In this document: in pieces, positions 1 through 6,283 of the stretch
How positions within the stretch are numbered: the stretch's first letter is position 1
Layout: each line of letters opens with the position of its first letter
Assembly (NCBI GenBank): GCA_020430865.1
Contig: JAGQIY010000443.1
Span: 1 to 7,144, forward strand
From: Myxococcales bacterium
GTDB taxonomy: Bacteria > Myxococcota > Polyangia > Polyangiales > Polyangiaceae
DNA: 7,144 bases
Reading direction: 5' to 3'
The notes under the pieces: model-generated
What the model was told of the DNA's origin: nothing
What the model saw: only the letters and a program-made list of their open reading frames with translations
Databases searched by the model: none
Program-made: the position numbers and the translations under genes

Positions 1-2709
1 AAGCAGACCGGGGTCATCGAGCGCGTCGGCGAGCCTCGCGGCCTGCTCGGCGTGTTGCATCGTCTCCGCGCCGCGCGAGCCGAGGTAAGCGAGGTAGCTG
101 AGGCTCAGGTTTGCGCGCACCTGGCTCTTCGCGTCTCCCAGCTCGGTGCCCAGCTCGAGGGCTCTTCTCAGGTGTTCCGCACCTGCTCCGATGCGGCCCG
201 TCGCGGTTTCGACCTCCCCGAGGGTGAGCACCGCCTCGAGGCGTATGGCAGCTGGCAGCTCATGGGCTTCCGCCAGCCCGAGCGCGTGCTCGAGGCTCGA
301 GAGTGCGTCGGCGAGGGCGCCTCGCGCCTCGGCCGCCCTGCCCGCCAGGATCGAGTAGTGTGCCGAGTCTGCATGTTGCCCTGCGGATTCCAGGTGCTGA
401 GCGATGCGCCGCAGTCGCGTCGGCCCCGCTTCCGGCAGCTCGCCCAGGCTCCGGGCGGCCGCCAGGTGCAGACGCCGACGGGCCTCGGCGTCCAGATTGG
501 CGTAGGCCACCTCGTGCAGCTTGTCGTGGGCGAAGACCAGGCGCTCCCGCTGGTGCTGCTGGGCGTCGCTCGACTGGGTCGGCTCGAGCATGCTCTGCAC
601 CACGAGGGACTGGACGGCGGCGTCGAAGGCGCTCTGGGACAGGCTCGGCCCCGCGCCCAGCTCGCTCGCGAGGATCTGCGCGCGATACAGCACGTCGCTG
701 TCCACGCGCCGGCCGAACACCGAAGCAAGCTCCCCGAGGCGACGCGCGCTCCAGTCCAGCCGACTGAAGCGCAGCGCGACCAGCGACGCCAGGCTGGTCG
801 GTAGCGGGACGCTGCGCAGCGACTCGGCCGCGGCAGTGAGCTGCCAAGTGCCGTCCAGAGCCCGCGTGAGCAGTCCTTGACTGACCGCCGCGCGCAGGTA
901 CTCCGAGACGAAGAACGGGCTTCCGTGGGCGCGTTCGATCAGGAAGTCGGCGAGCTCTACCGGAGGGGTCGGCAACGCCAGCATGTCTGCGGCCATCCCC
1001 AGAATGCTCAGCGCATCCAGCCCCTGGAGCTCGAAGTGATTCTGCGCTGCCCGCTGCGCCAGACTGGTCAGCTGGTCGCTCGCTTCTGCCGTGCGGAAAC
1101 TTCCAATGACCAGGACCCGGTGGCCCCTGAACGCGTCTTCTGCGACCAGGTCGCGCAGCCAGGTCAGGCTGAGTGGATCCGCCCACTGCAGGTCGTCCAG
1201 CAGCAGGAACAGGGGCTGCCGCTCGGACCAGCGCCGCAGCACCGCTGTGAGTTCACGTCGCGCTTCTTCTTTCAGCTTGTCCGGGCTGAGACGGGAGCTC
1301 GCGCCCTCGGCGAGCAGGCGTGGCTCGAACACGCCGAGCGACGCGCGGGCGCTGCCCAGCAGCGCTTCGGCTTCCGCTGGCTGGGACTGACAGTAGTCCG
1401 CCAGCTGGGCCAGGAGAGGTCGCAGCGTGGCCAGGCTCGCGAGTCCGCCCTCCCCGCGCTGGGGTTGCGCGCCGCAGGCGATGATGCGCGCACCCTGACG
1501 TGCCGGTTCGCGCATCAGCTGGAGCAGCAGGCGTGTCTTGCCTATACCGCTCTCTCCGCTCACGAAGCATACGCCACCCGACCCCGCCGAAGCCGCGTCG
1601 GTCACCGCTCGCATCGCCTCGAGTTCGCGGTCGCGCCCGCTCAACTCTGGCTGATACAGGTAGGCCGAGGGCGCTGGTCCAATCGAGGACGGCACAGCGT
1701 CTCGAAACAGCTCGCTCAGGCTGCGCTTGACGTCCAGAGCGTAGCCAAGGCGACGCGAGGGGTGCTTGGCGAGGAGGCGCATCACCAGATCGTTCAGCAC
1801 CGGGGGCGTATCCGGGACCAGCTCGAACAGGGGCGCTGGTGGTTCATACAGCTGCGCGCGCAACAGGTTGCTCACGGAATCCGCGAGGAAAGGTGGGCGT
1901 CCGCTGATCAGCTCGTAGAGGATACAGCCGAGCGAGTACAGGTCCGCGCGGGCGTCGACCAGTTCATTGCGCACTTGCTCCGGTGCGATGTACGCGGCTG
2001 TTCCCATCGCAGTGCTGGCGTCTGCGAGTGCATCTCTCCCCCGTGAGCCGGAGAACTCCGAGGCGATGCCGAAATCCACCAGTACCGGCATCTGATCGCC
2101 ACGGATGATGATGTTCTCCGGCTTCAGATCCCGATGCACGATGCCTTCTCCGTGGAGAAACGCGAGCGCGGAGCAGAGCCGGGAGAGAATGGGCAAGGCA
2201 GCCTGGAGCCGATCGAGGATCGGGGGGAGAGCGAGCGGCGGGTTCCGAGGTGCCCCACCGTGCGCTGCCTCGGCGGCGAGCGGCAGCAGGCCCAGGGCAT
2301 GGCTGTCGGCGATCTGGGTCGGGGCGAAGCTCTCGGGCGATACAGACACGGGCTCGTCGGTGATGGTCTCCGCTGCCCAGACCCCCGAGGACGGAGGTCG
2401 AGGGAACGCCGCCGAGTCGAACACGTGGCTCAGCAGGGTTTGCCCCTCGATGAGCTCCATCGCGTACCAGGGCAACCCCTCGTGAACGCCCTGATCGAGC
2501 ACGCGGACGATGCCCGGGTGGTTCACCCGCGACAGGGCGTGGATTTCGCGGCGTAGCGAGGCAAAGGCGAACTCGTTCGCCGCGTGCACCGTCTTCAGCG
2601 CCACGCGCCTGCCCGAGCCGCGGTGGGTCGCGCGATAAACGACGCCCATTCCGCCCTGTCCCAGGCGGTCGTGAGCCAGATAGTCACCGATCCGGAGTTC
2701 GTCGCCCAT
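1..2709 (-). CDS. Ser/Thr protein kinase fused to a P-loop ATPase and TPR-like repeats (PknK-like), 3' end beyond window
   Basis: A single uninterrupted frame of 903 codons starts at ATG 2709 and is still open at base 1, so the C-terminus is missing. Residues 1-335 form a complete Hanks-type kinase: glycine loop LGQGGMGVVY (16-25), lysine K39 in VALK, E55, HRDLKPEN with catalytic D194, DFG with D212, GTAAYIAPE (236-244) and DARADLYSLG (252-261). An unusual insert fills about 97-163, between the hinge and helix E. Residues 357 to about 610 form an AAA_16/STAND-like ATPase with SGRDRE (357-362), Walker A GESGIGKT (385-392, K391), Walker B LFLLLDDLQWADP (500-512) and HGSPFFVSE (595-603). FAHDKLHEVAY (726-736) is followed by helical repeats resembling TPRs to the window end. 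The protein probably senses a signal through the ATPase/TPR part and phosphorylates cytoplasmic targets; the signal is unknown. No transmembrane segment is seen. No clear Shine-Dalgarno precedes the ATG. The start is chosen because the kinase fold begins within 10 residues. Kinase and ATPase assignments are near certain. Confidence 0.95.
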   Translation of the reverse strand, partial: MGDELRIGDYLAHDRLGQGGMGVVYRATHRGSGRRVALKTVHAANEFAFASLRREIHALSRVNHPGIVRVLDQGVHEGLPWYAMELIEGQTLLSHVFDSAAFPRPPSSGVWAAETITDEPVSVSPESFAPTQIADSHALGLLPLAAEAAHGGAPRNPPLALPPILDRLQAALPILSRLCSALAFLHGEGIVHRDLKPENIIIRGDQMPVLVDFGIASEFSGSRGRDALADASTAMGTAAYIAPEQVRNELVDARADLYSLGCILYELISGRPPFLADSVSNLLRAQLYEPPAPLFELVPDTPPVLNDLVMRLLAKHPSRRLGYALDVKRSLSELFRDAVPSSIGPAPSAYLYQPELSGRDRELEAMRAVTDAASAGSGGVCFVSGESGIGKTRLLLQLMREPARQGARIIACGAQPQRGEGGLASLATLRPLLAQLADYCQSQPAEAEALLGSARASLGVFEPRLLAEGASSRLSPDKLKEEARRELTAVLRRWSERQPLFLLLDDLQWADPLSLTWLRDLVAEDAFRGHRVLVIGSFRTAEASDQLTSLAQRAAQNHFELQGLDALSILGMAADMLALPTPPVELADFLIERAHGSPFFVSEYLRAAVSQGLLTRALDGTWQLTAAAESLRSVPLPTSLASLVALRFSRLDWSARRLGELASVFGRRVDSDVLYRAQILASELGAGPSLSQSAFDAAVQSLVVQSMLEPTQSSDAQQHQRERLVFAHDKLHEVAYANLDAEARRRLHLAAARSLGELPEAGPTRLRRIAQHLESAGQHADSAHYSILAGRAAEARGALADALSSLEHALGLAEAHELPAAIRLEAVLTLGEVETATGRIGAGAEHLRRALELGTELGDAKSQVRANLSLSYLAYLGSRGAETMQHAEQAARLADALDDPGLL

Positions 2710-2729
2710 CGTCGTCGCCGAGCGGTCGG

Positions 2730-2749
2730 GCGGCGATTCGACTCGCCGC
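2730..2749 (-). repeat. Inverted repeat just upstream of the kinase start
   Basis: Seven-base arms GCGGCGA (2730-2736) and TCGCCGC (2743-2749) flank a 6-base loop and end 20 bases before the kinase ATG. In the mRNA this would be a GC-rich hairpin in the leader, able to affect ribosome access, or the DNA could be an operator. High G+C makes short perfect arms likely by chance. Confidence 0.3.
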
Positions 2750-2809
2750 GCGCAGCTCCTCGGACAGCTTAACAGTGGAGAGCCTGCAGACCGCGACGGA
2801 CTTGCGATG

Positions 2810-2835
2810 CCGAGAGTTTCCGTGCCGTTTCTCGG
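2810..2835 (-). terminator. Possible weak hairpin downstream of the lipoprotein gene
   Basis: CCGAGA (2810-2815) and TCTCGG (2830-2835) form a 6-bp stem with a 14-base loop, beginning 21 bases after the lipoprotein stop codon. No T-rich tract follows on the minus strand, so it is not a classical intrinsic terminator. It also overlaps the ECF-like -35 element mentioned for this gap. Confidence 0.2.
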
Positions 2836-2856
2836 GGAACGGGGACGAGCCTGGGT

Positions 2857-3285
2857 TCACTCGGCAGCGCAGGCGTCGGCCTCGAGGTAGCCGCAGAGTT
2901 CACCGTCCAGTTGCTTGCAGGCGCTGGCGCGCAACCGACAGCCCACGAACCGCGGCTGATGACAGCCGACGCACTCAGGTTCCTCACAGCCGATGCAGCA
3001 GGGATCCTCGATTGAGCCGCCCAGCTCTGGCGGCGGCGGTCCAGCCATCTCCACGATCTGGTCGTTTCGCCACACAGCGACGCAAGCGTTCTCTCCAGCG
3101 CAGTCCGGCTCTCCCAAGCTGGTGCAGTCAATCTCCGGAGCGCCCCCCGTTCCCGCCGCACCGGCGGTTCCCGTGGCGCCGCTGCTGCCGCCGCCGGACA
3201 GATCGTCGCTCTCGGAGACGGATCCGCCGCAGCCGACGCCGATCGCGAACGACGTTCCCAGCACCAGCCAGAGCCCTCGCTTCAT
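2857..3285 (-). CDS. Small cysteine-rich lipoprotein of unknown function
   Basis: 142 residues. K2 and R3 are followed by a hydrophobic stretch (4-18) ending in a lipobox-like GVGC, with C19 as the predicted lipidated residue; the mature protein would be anchored to a membrane by lipid. Residues 20-49 are a Gly/Ser/Thr/Ala linker typical of myxobacterial surface lipoproteins. The rest contains twelve further cysteines (54, 62, 68, 96, 97, 100, 105, 108, 116, 123, 131, 139). The densest cluster is CCIGCEEPECVGC (96-108). The even number suits disulfides outside the cytoplasm, though CxxC-like pairs could also bind metal. I recognise no family. The ATG at 3285 is chosen because it gives the signal peptide directly; no good Shine-Dalgarno precedes it. 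The gene lies 117 bp after the selW-like gene in the same direction, so it may have its own promoter. Being a gene is well supported; function is unknown. Confidence 0.85.
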   Translation of the reverse strand: MKRGLWLVLGTSFAIGVGCGGSVSESDDLSGGGSSGATGTAGAAGTGGAPEIDCTSLGEPDCAGENACVAVWRNDQIVEMAGPPPPELGGSIEDPCCIGCEEPECVGCHQPRFVGCRLRASACKQLDGELCGYLEADACAAE

Positions 3286-3300
3286 GACTCGGGAGCATAG

Positions 3301-3315
3301 CCGAGGAGGCCTCGG
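3301..3315. repeat. Short inverted repeat upstream of the lipoprotein gene
   Basis: CCGAGG-AGG-CCTCGG is a 6-bp perfect inverted repeat with a 3-base centre, located 16 bases before the lipoprotein ATG in the 117-bp gap after the selW-like gene (3286-3402). CTCGG at 3288-3292 could pair alternatively with CCGAG at 3301-3305. It might be an operator or leader hairpin, but no known motif is recognised. The rest of the gap shows nothing else convincing. Confidence 0.25.
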
Positions 3316-3402
3316 AGAGTCGACGTGATGGAAGCTCGCGAACGTCTCCAGTGCTGCAGGTGGAAACGCGAGGAACCGAGCACTCCTCGATTCCCGTGTG
3401 GA

Positions 3403-3699
3403 TTAGCTGCGATCGGAGTGCCCGAGGTCGCGCTCCGGGTCGACTCGGTCCCTCACCAGCTGCTTGATCTCCTTGGGCTCGGGGAAGCGACCCGCTTCTG
3501 CCCGCGAGAAGAGCACCTCGGGAGTGGCTTGTTCGCTCCCGACGTAGGCGATCTCGAACACGCCGCCCACGCCTGGCCTCAACGCAACCTCCGCGAGCTC
3601 GGTCGGGAACGTGGTCAGGATCTCCTGAGCGAGCCACGAAGCCCGCAACAGCCACCGGCACTGGGTGCAGTACTCGATACGCAGGCGCGGGTAGCTCAT
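3403..3699 (-). CDS. SelW/Rdx family thioredoxin-fold protein, cysteine form
   Basis: 98 residues, the usual length for bacterial SelW/Rdx (Rdx, selT/selW/selH-type) proteins. The redox motif CTQC (C11, C14) follows the first beta strand RIEY. It is followed by family-like segments: the RASWLAQEIL helix, the LRPGVGGVFEI strand-turn (40-50), GRFPEPKEIKQLVRD (70-84) and the C-terminal LGHSD (92-96). Many family members carry selenocysteine at the second active-site position; here both are ordinary TGC codons, so no SECIS element is needed. The family is thought to act in thiol redox or redox signalling in the cytoplasm; the partner is not known here. A short extra loop (about 54-61) sits in the beta hairpin. 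The start is ATG 3699, with Shine-Dalgarno GAAGGAA 8 bases upstream overlapping the stop codon of the mazG-like gene. Family assignment is strong; physiological role is inferred. Confidence 0.93.
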   Translation of the reverse strand: MSYPRLRIEYCTQCRWLLRASWLAQEILTTFPTELAEVALRPGVGGVFEIAYVGSEQATPEVLFSRAEAGRFPEPKEIKQLVRDRVDPERDLGHSDRS

Positions 3700-3707
3700 C
3701 CCATACG

Positions 3708-3714
3708 TTCCTTC
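3708..3714 (-). promoter_or_regulatory. Ribosome binding site of the selW-like gene overlapping the upstream stop codon
   Basis: On the minus strand GAAGGAA lies 8 bases before ATG 3699, and its first two bases are the last two of the TGA that ends the mazG-like gene (3713-3715). It fixes the selW start and implies that ribosomes finishing the MazG protein can re-initiate, so the two proteins are probably translationally coupled. Confidence 0.75.
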
Positions 3715-4171
3715 AGGCCTTCCAGCTACGGCTCAGGTTCTTGGTGTTCTTCTCGATGAATGCTCGCTCGACGTCGATGTCCAGGCGATTGGCGATCGCG
3801 AGCAGGTAGTTCAGGACGTCCACGATCTCTTCGCCCACGTTGGCCACCAGCTCGGCCCGCTCCTCCGTCGGGGCCTCGGCCTGGTCGTAGAAACCCTTTA
3901 CTTTCCTCACGGATTTGAACAGCTCGCCAACCTCTTCACCCATCAGGAAGCAGTTCTCGATCAGGCTCACGTCACTCCAGCCGTGATGCTCCTCGAGCTG
4001 CTTGATGTAGCGCTGGTATTCACTCATTGGCGCTGCGTCGTGAAGTCGGATCGGAGGGAGCTCCAACGTGGGGCGATCGCCGGTGTCCAGCATCTCCATC
4101 TCCGGTGCCCCTTCGAGCTCGGTGATCTCGGGGTTGCTTGGGATGGGCTTGCGAGAAGCGTCCGTCGACAT
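3713..4171 (-). CDS. MazG-like nucleotide pyrophosphohydrolase with N-terminal extension
   Basis: 152 residues. The all-alpha MazG core spans about 50-150. The metal-binding motif of the family is present as E79-E80-x-x-E83 (GEEVGELF) and E115-x-x-D118 (EEIVDVLNY), and the C-terminal basic segment KNTKNLSRSW (141-150) fits the family. Such enzymes hydrolyse (d)NTPs to NMP and pyrophosphate and act in nucleotide-pool sanitation or alarmone turnover; the substrate cannot be read from sequence. Residues 1-48 form an acidic, proline-containing, probably disordered extension before the core. Start choice: ATG 4171 has GAGG five bases upstream, whereas the internal ATG for M49 lacks a Shine-Dalgarno, so the longer form is preferred. 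It is a single-domain protein, about half the length of E. coli MazG, which has two domains. The gene begins 52 bp after the ABC-F stop and ends 13 bp before the selW-like start, consistent with an operon. Confidence 0.9.
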   Translation of the reverse strand: MSTDASRKPIPSNPEITELEGAPEMEMLDTGDRPTLELPPIRLHDAAPMSEYQRYIKQLEEHHGWSDVSLIENCFLMGEEVGELFKSVRKVKGFYDQAEAPTEERAELVANVGEEIVDVLNYLLAIANRLDIDVERAFIEKNTKNLSRSWKA

Positions 4172-4223
4172 GCTGCCTCGAATAGCACGTTTGAGCCGCG
4201 CCTGGGTCGAGGCGGGAGAGTCG

Positions 4224-6185
4224 CTAGGCCAGGCCGAGCTCGCTCAGCTCGCTCTCGACCTCTTCCCACTCCGTCATCAAGCGGTCGAGTCGACTCTCGA
4301 TCTCCGCTTCCTCCCGGCGTAGCTGATTCACCTGAGCCTCCGGGGTCTGCTCGAAGAACCCAGGCTCGCAGTACTTCGCCTCGATCTCGGCCTTCCGAGC
4401 CTCGGTCGTCTCGATCTGACTCATCAGCTCGTCCCGCTTCTTCGGCAGGGCCTTGCGACGGTTTGCGCGGCGTCGTCGCTCTTCGTGACTCAGTCCAGCG
4501 TCGGGATCGGGCGGGGGTGAGGGGGGCGCTGGCTTTGCTTTGCCGTCGCCTCTCGGCTCCTTCTCGGTCTTCGCTCGGAGCACCACTTGATCGACGTCCA
4601 GGTGGTCGTCACCCTCGCGCTCCAGAAACTCCGCGTAGGTGCCCGGGAAGTCGACGATGCCGTCGGCGCGGATCTCGATCACCCGCGAGGCCAGCTGATC
4701 GACGAACCAGCGGTCGTGGCTGACGAAGAGCAGCGTGCCGTCGTAGTCCTTCAGCGCGCCGACCAGGGCTTCGATGGACTCCAGGTCCAGGTGGTTGGTG
4801 GGTTCGTCGAGCACCAGCACGTTGGGCTGCTGCACCATCATCCGGCTGAAGACGAGGCGCGCGGCCTCGCCACCGCTGAGGGCCTCGAGGGGCTTCTCGA
4901 CCTCTTCACCGCTGAACAACACGCGGCCGAGCATGCCGCGCACGTAGCTCGTGCCCTCCTGAGGACACGTATCCCAAAGGAAATCGAGAGCGCTCTGCTT
5001 TGGATCGGACAACAGGTCTTTGTGGTCCTGCGCGAAGTACCCGATCTGGACTTCATGGCCCCAGTTCAACTTGCCAGCGTCAGACTCGAGGCGATCCACC
5101 AGGATCTTCAGCAGGGTGGACTTGCCGAGTCCGTTGGCGCCGATCACGGCCACGTGCTCTCCACGGCGAATGCGCAGGTCGACCCCCTTCAACACCTGCT
5201 TGCTGCCATACGCCTTGCACAGGCCTTCCACCTCCAGGACGTCCTTCCCGCTGGGGCGCCTCTGCTTGAAGCTGAACTTGGGGTAGCGACGGCTCGTCTT
5301 TGGCAGCTCCTCGATCTGGATCTTCTCGATCTGCTTCACGCGGCTCTGCGCCTGGCGTGCCTTGGTTGCCTTTGCGGCGAAGCGCTCGACGAAGGCCTTC
5401 TTCTCGGCGATGATGCGCTCGTTCTTCGCGATTTCCGATTCCTTGCGGATTCGCGTTTCTTCCTTCTGGACGCCGAACGCTGCGTAGTTCCCCTTGTAGG
5501 CGGTGACGGTACCGTAGTCGACGTCGAGGATGTGGGTCGACACCGCGTCCAGGAAACGGATGTCGTGGCTGATCACCACTGCGCAACCCTTGTAGGCCTT
5601 CAGGAAGCCCTCGAGCCAGCGAATGCTGAGGATGTCGAGGTGGTTCGTCGGTTCGTCGAGCAGCAAGATGTCCGGGCGACTCACCAACACCTGAGCCAGG
5701 AGCACCCTCAGCTTGAAGCCGCCGCTCAGGGTAGAGAGCGGGCGGGTCAGCGCGTCGTCCGGGATGCCCAGACCGACGAGGACCTGGCTCGCCCGTGACT
5801 CTAGCGTGTAGCCGTCGCCCGCGGAGATCACCTCCGTGATGTGCGCGATGCGCTCGGGGTCGATGTGGGAGTCCTCGTCCCAGGTCTCTTGCTCGCGCAG
5901 CGCTTCGTAGACCTCCAGGTCCCCCTTCATGGCGCAGTCCAGGATGCGCTGACTGTCGTCTTCGAAGCGGTCCTGGCGCAGCACACCGACTCGCGCGTTC
6001 TTGGCGAAGGTCATGCTGCCATCGCTGGCCGGCTCGTCGCCCATCAGGATCTTCAGCAAGGTCGTCTTGCCGGCGCCGTTCGCACCTACCAGGCCGTAGC
6101 AGTTACCCGCATCGAGCTGCAGGCTGACGCTGGCGAACAACGTCCGCGGTCCAAAGCCCTTGGCGAGGTTGGAAATGCTGATCAC
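4224..6185 (-). CDS. ABC-F family ATPase, YbiT-like, with C-terminal coiled-coil domain
   Basis: 653 residues from GTG 6185. Two ATP-binding cassettes without membrane segments define an ABC-F protein, a soluble ribosome-associated ATPase class that acts on translation. Cassette 1: Walker A GANGAGKT (34-41), LSGG (153-156), LLLDEPTNHLD (174-184), switch H207. Cassette 2: Walker A GANGLGKST (349-357), LSGGE (436-440), LVLDEPTNHLD (457-467), switch H490. The helical linker (about 240-300, rich in Lys/Arg/Glu) between the cassettes resembles the P-site tRNA interaction motif. Details such as GNCYGLVGANGAGKTT, RQDRF, SIRWLEGFL and IGYFAQDH match E. coli YbiT. Unlike YbiT (about 530 residues), this protein continues with a Pro/Lys linker and a charged coiled coil (about 565-650) like the ABC_tran_CTD of Uup. 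Start uncertain: the frame extends to a TTG at 6221 (12 more residues, weak AAGG 12 bases upstream), but GTG 6185 matches the family N-terminus. It is first in the probable operon with the mazG- and selW-like genes. Confidence 0.95.
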   Translation of the reverse strand: MISISNLAKGFGPRTLFASVSLQLDAGNCYGLVGANGAGKTTLLKILMGDEPASDGSMTFAKNARVGVLRQDRFEDDSQRILDCAMKGDLEVYEALREQETWDEDSHIDPERIAHITEVISAGDGYTLESRASQVLVGLGIPDDALTRPLSTLSGGFKLRVLLAQVLVSRPDILLLDEPTNHLDILSIRWLEGFLKAYKGCAVVISHDIRFLDAVSTHILDVDYGTVTAYKGNYAAFGVQKEETRIRKESEIAKNERIIAEKKAFVERFAAKATKARQAQSRVKQIEKIQIEELPKTSRRYPKFSFKQRRPSGKDVLEVEGLCKAYGSKQVLKGVDLRIRRGEHVAVIGANGLGKSTLLKILVDRLESDAGKLNWGHEVQIGYFAQDHKDLLSDPKQSALDFLWDTCPQEGTSYVRGMLGRVLFSGEEVEKPLEALSGGEAARLVFSRMMVQQPNVLVLDEPTNHLDLESIEALVGALKDYDGTLLFVSHDRWFVDQLASRVIEIRADGIVDFPGTYAEFLEREGDDHLDVDQVVLRAKTEKEPRGDGKAKPAPPSPPPDPDAGLSHEERRRRANRRKALPKKRDELMSQIETTEARKAEIEAKYCEPGFFEQTPEAQVNQLRREEAEIESRLDRLMTEWEEVESELSELGLA

Positions 6186-6283
6186 GGGGCGGGGGTTAGT
6201 CGCTTTGCGCGTCCGGAGCAAACCGGCGTCGTGCCTTTTCGCTACGGTCTCGCGGCGCGCTGCCGTTCGGGGAACGAACGCTC
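6186..6283. promoter_or_regulatory. Divergent intergenic region between the ABC-F operon and the 6284 gene
   Basis: This 98-bp region (62 bp if the ABC-F gene starts at TTG 6221) must carry the promoters for both directions. I cannot identify convincing -35/-10 pairs. CGTTC-GGG-GAACG (6264-6276) is a 5-bp inverted repeat whose right half includes the GGGGA that could serve as Shine-Dalgarno of the plus-strand gene. CCGG at 6213-6216 and 6222-6225, near the alternative TTG, flanks AGCAA and is probably incidental. Confidence 0.5.

Larger units (their letters stand above)
2710..2856. other. Intergenic region between the lipoprotein gene and the kinase gene
   Basis: This 147-bp gap must hold any separate promoter of the kinase gene. 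It contains two inverted repeats, listed separately. A weak ECF-sigma-like pair can be read on the minus strand: GGAAAC (2816-2821) and CGTC (2795-2798) with a 17-bp spacer. With so short a motif this may be chance. No coding frame is convincing. Confidence 0.4.

Noticed and set aside
52..804. 250-codon plus-strand open frame
   Set aside because: Antisense to the ATPase/TPR part of the kinase; low-complexity Arg/Leu/Gln composition typical of a shadow frame.
260..1186. 308-codon minus-strand frame within the kinase gene
   Set aside because: Out of frame with the kinase and rich in Arg/Gly/Ala/Pro; the kinase frame carries the Walker B motif in the same DNA.
877..2046. 389-codon plus-strand open frame opposite the kinase gene
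   Set aside because: It is antisense to a kinase-ATPase frame with all catalytic motifs. Its translation is Gln/Arg/Ala-rich and matches no fold; high G+C opens such frames.
2795..2821. ECF-sigma-like GGAAAC / CGTC promoter pair on the minus strand before the kinase
   Set aside because: Spacing is plausible but the motif is short and imperfect; not called as a promoter without a mapped start site.
3128..3661. 177-codon minus-strand frame spanning the lipoprotein and selW-like genes
   Set aside because: Out of frame with two better supported genes and Arg-rich; it crosses the intergenic region by chance.
3325..3759. 144-codon plus-strand frame opposite the selW-like gene
   Set aside because: Antisense to a clear SelW/Rdx protein; no ribosome-binding site or recognised motif.
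4587..5798. 403-codon plus-strand open frame opposite the ABC-F gene
   Set aside because: Antisense to both ABC cassettes, whose motifs are intact; the translation is Leu/Val/Asp-rich without recognisable domains.
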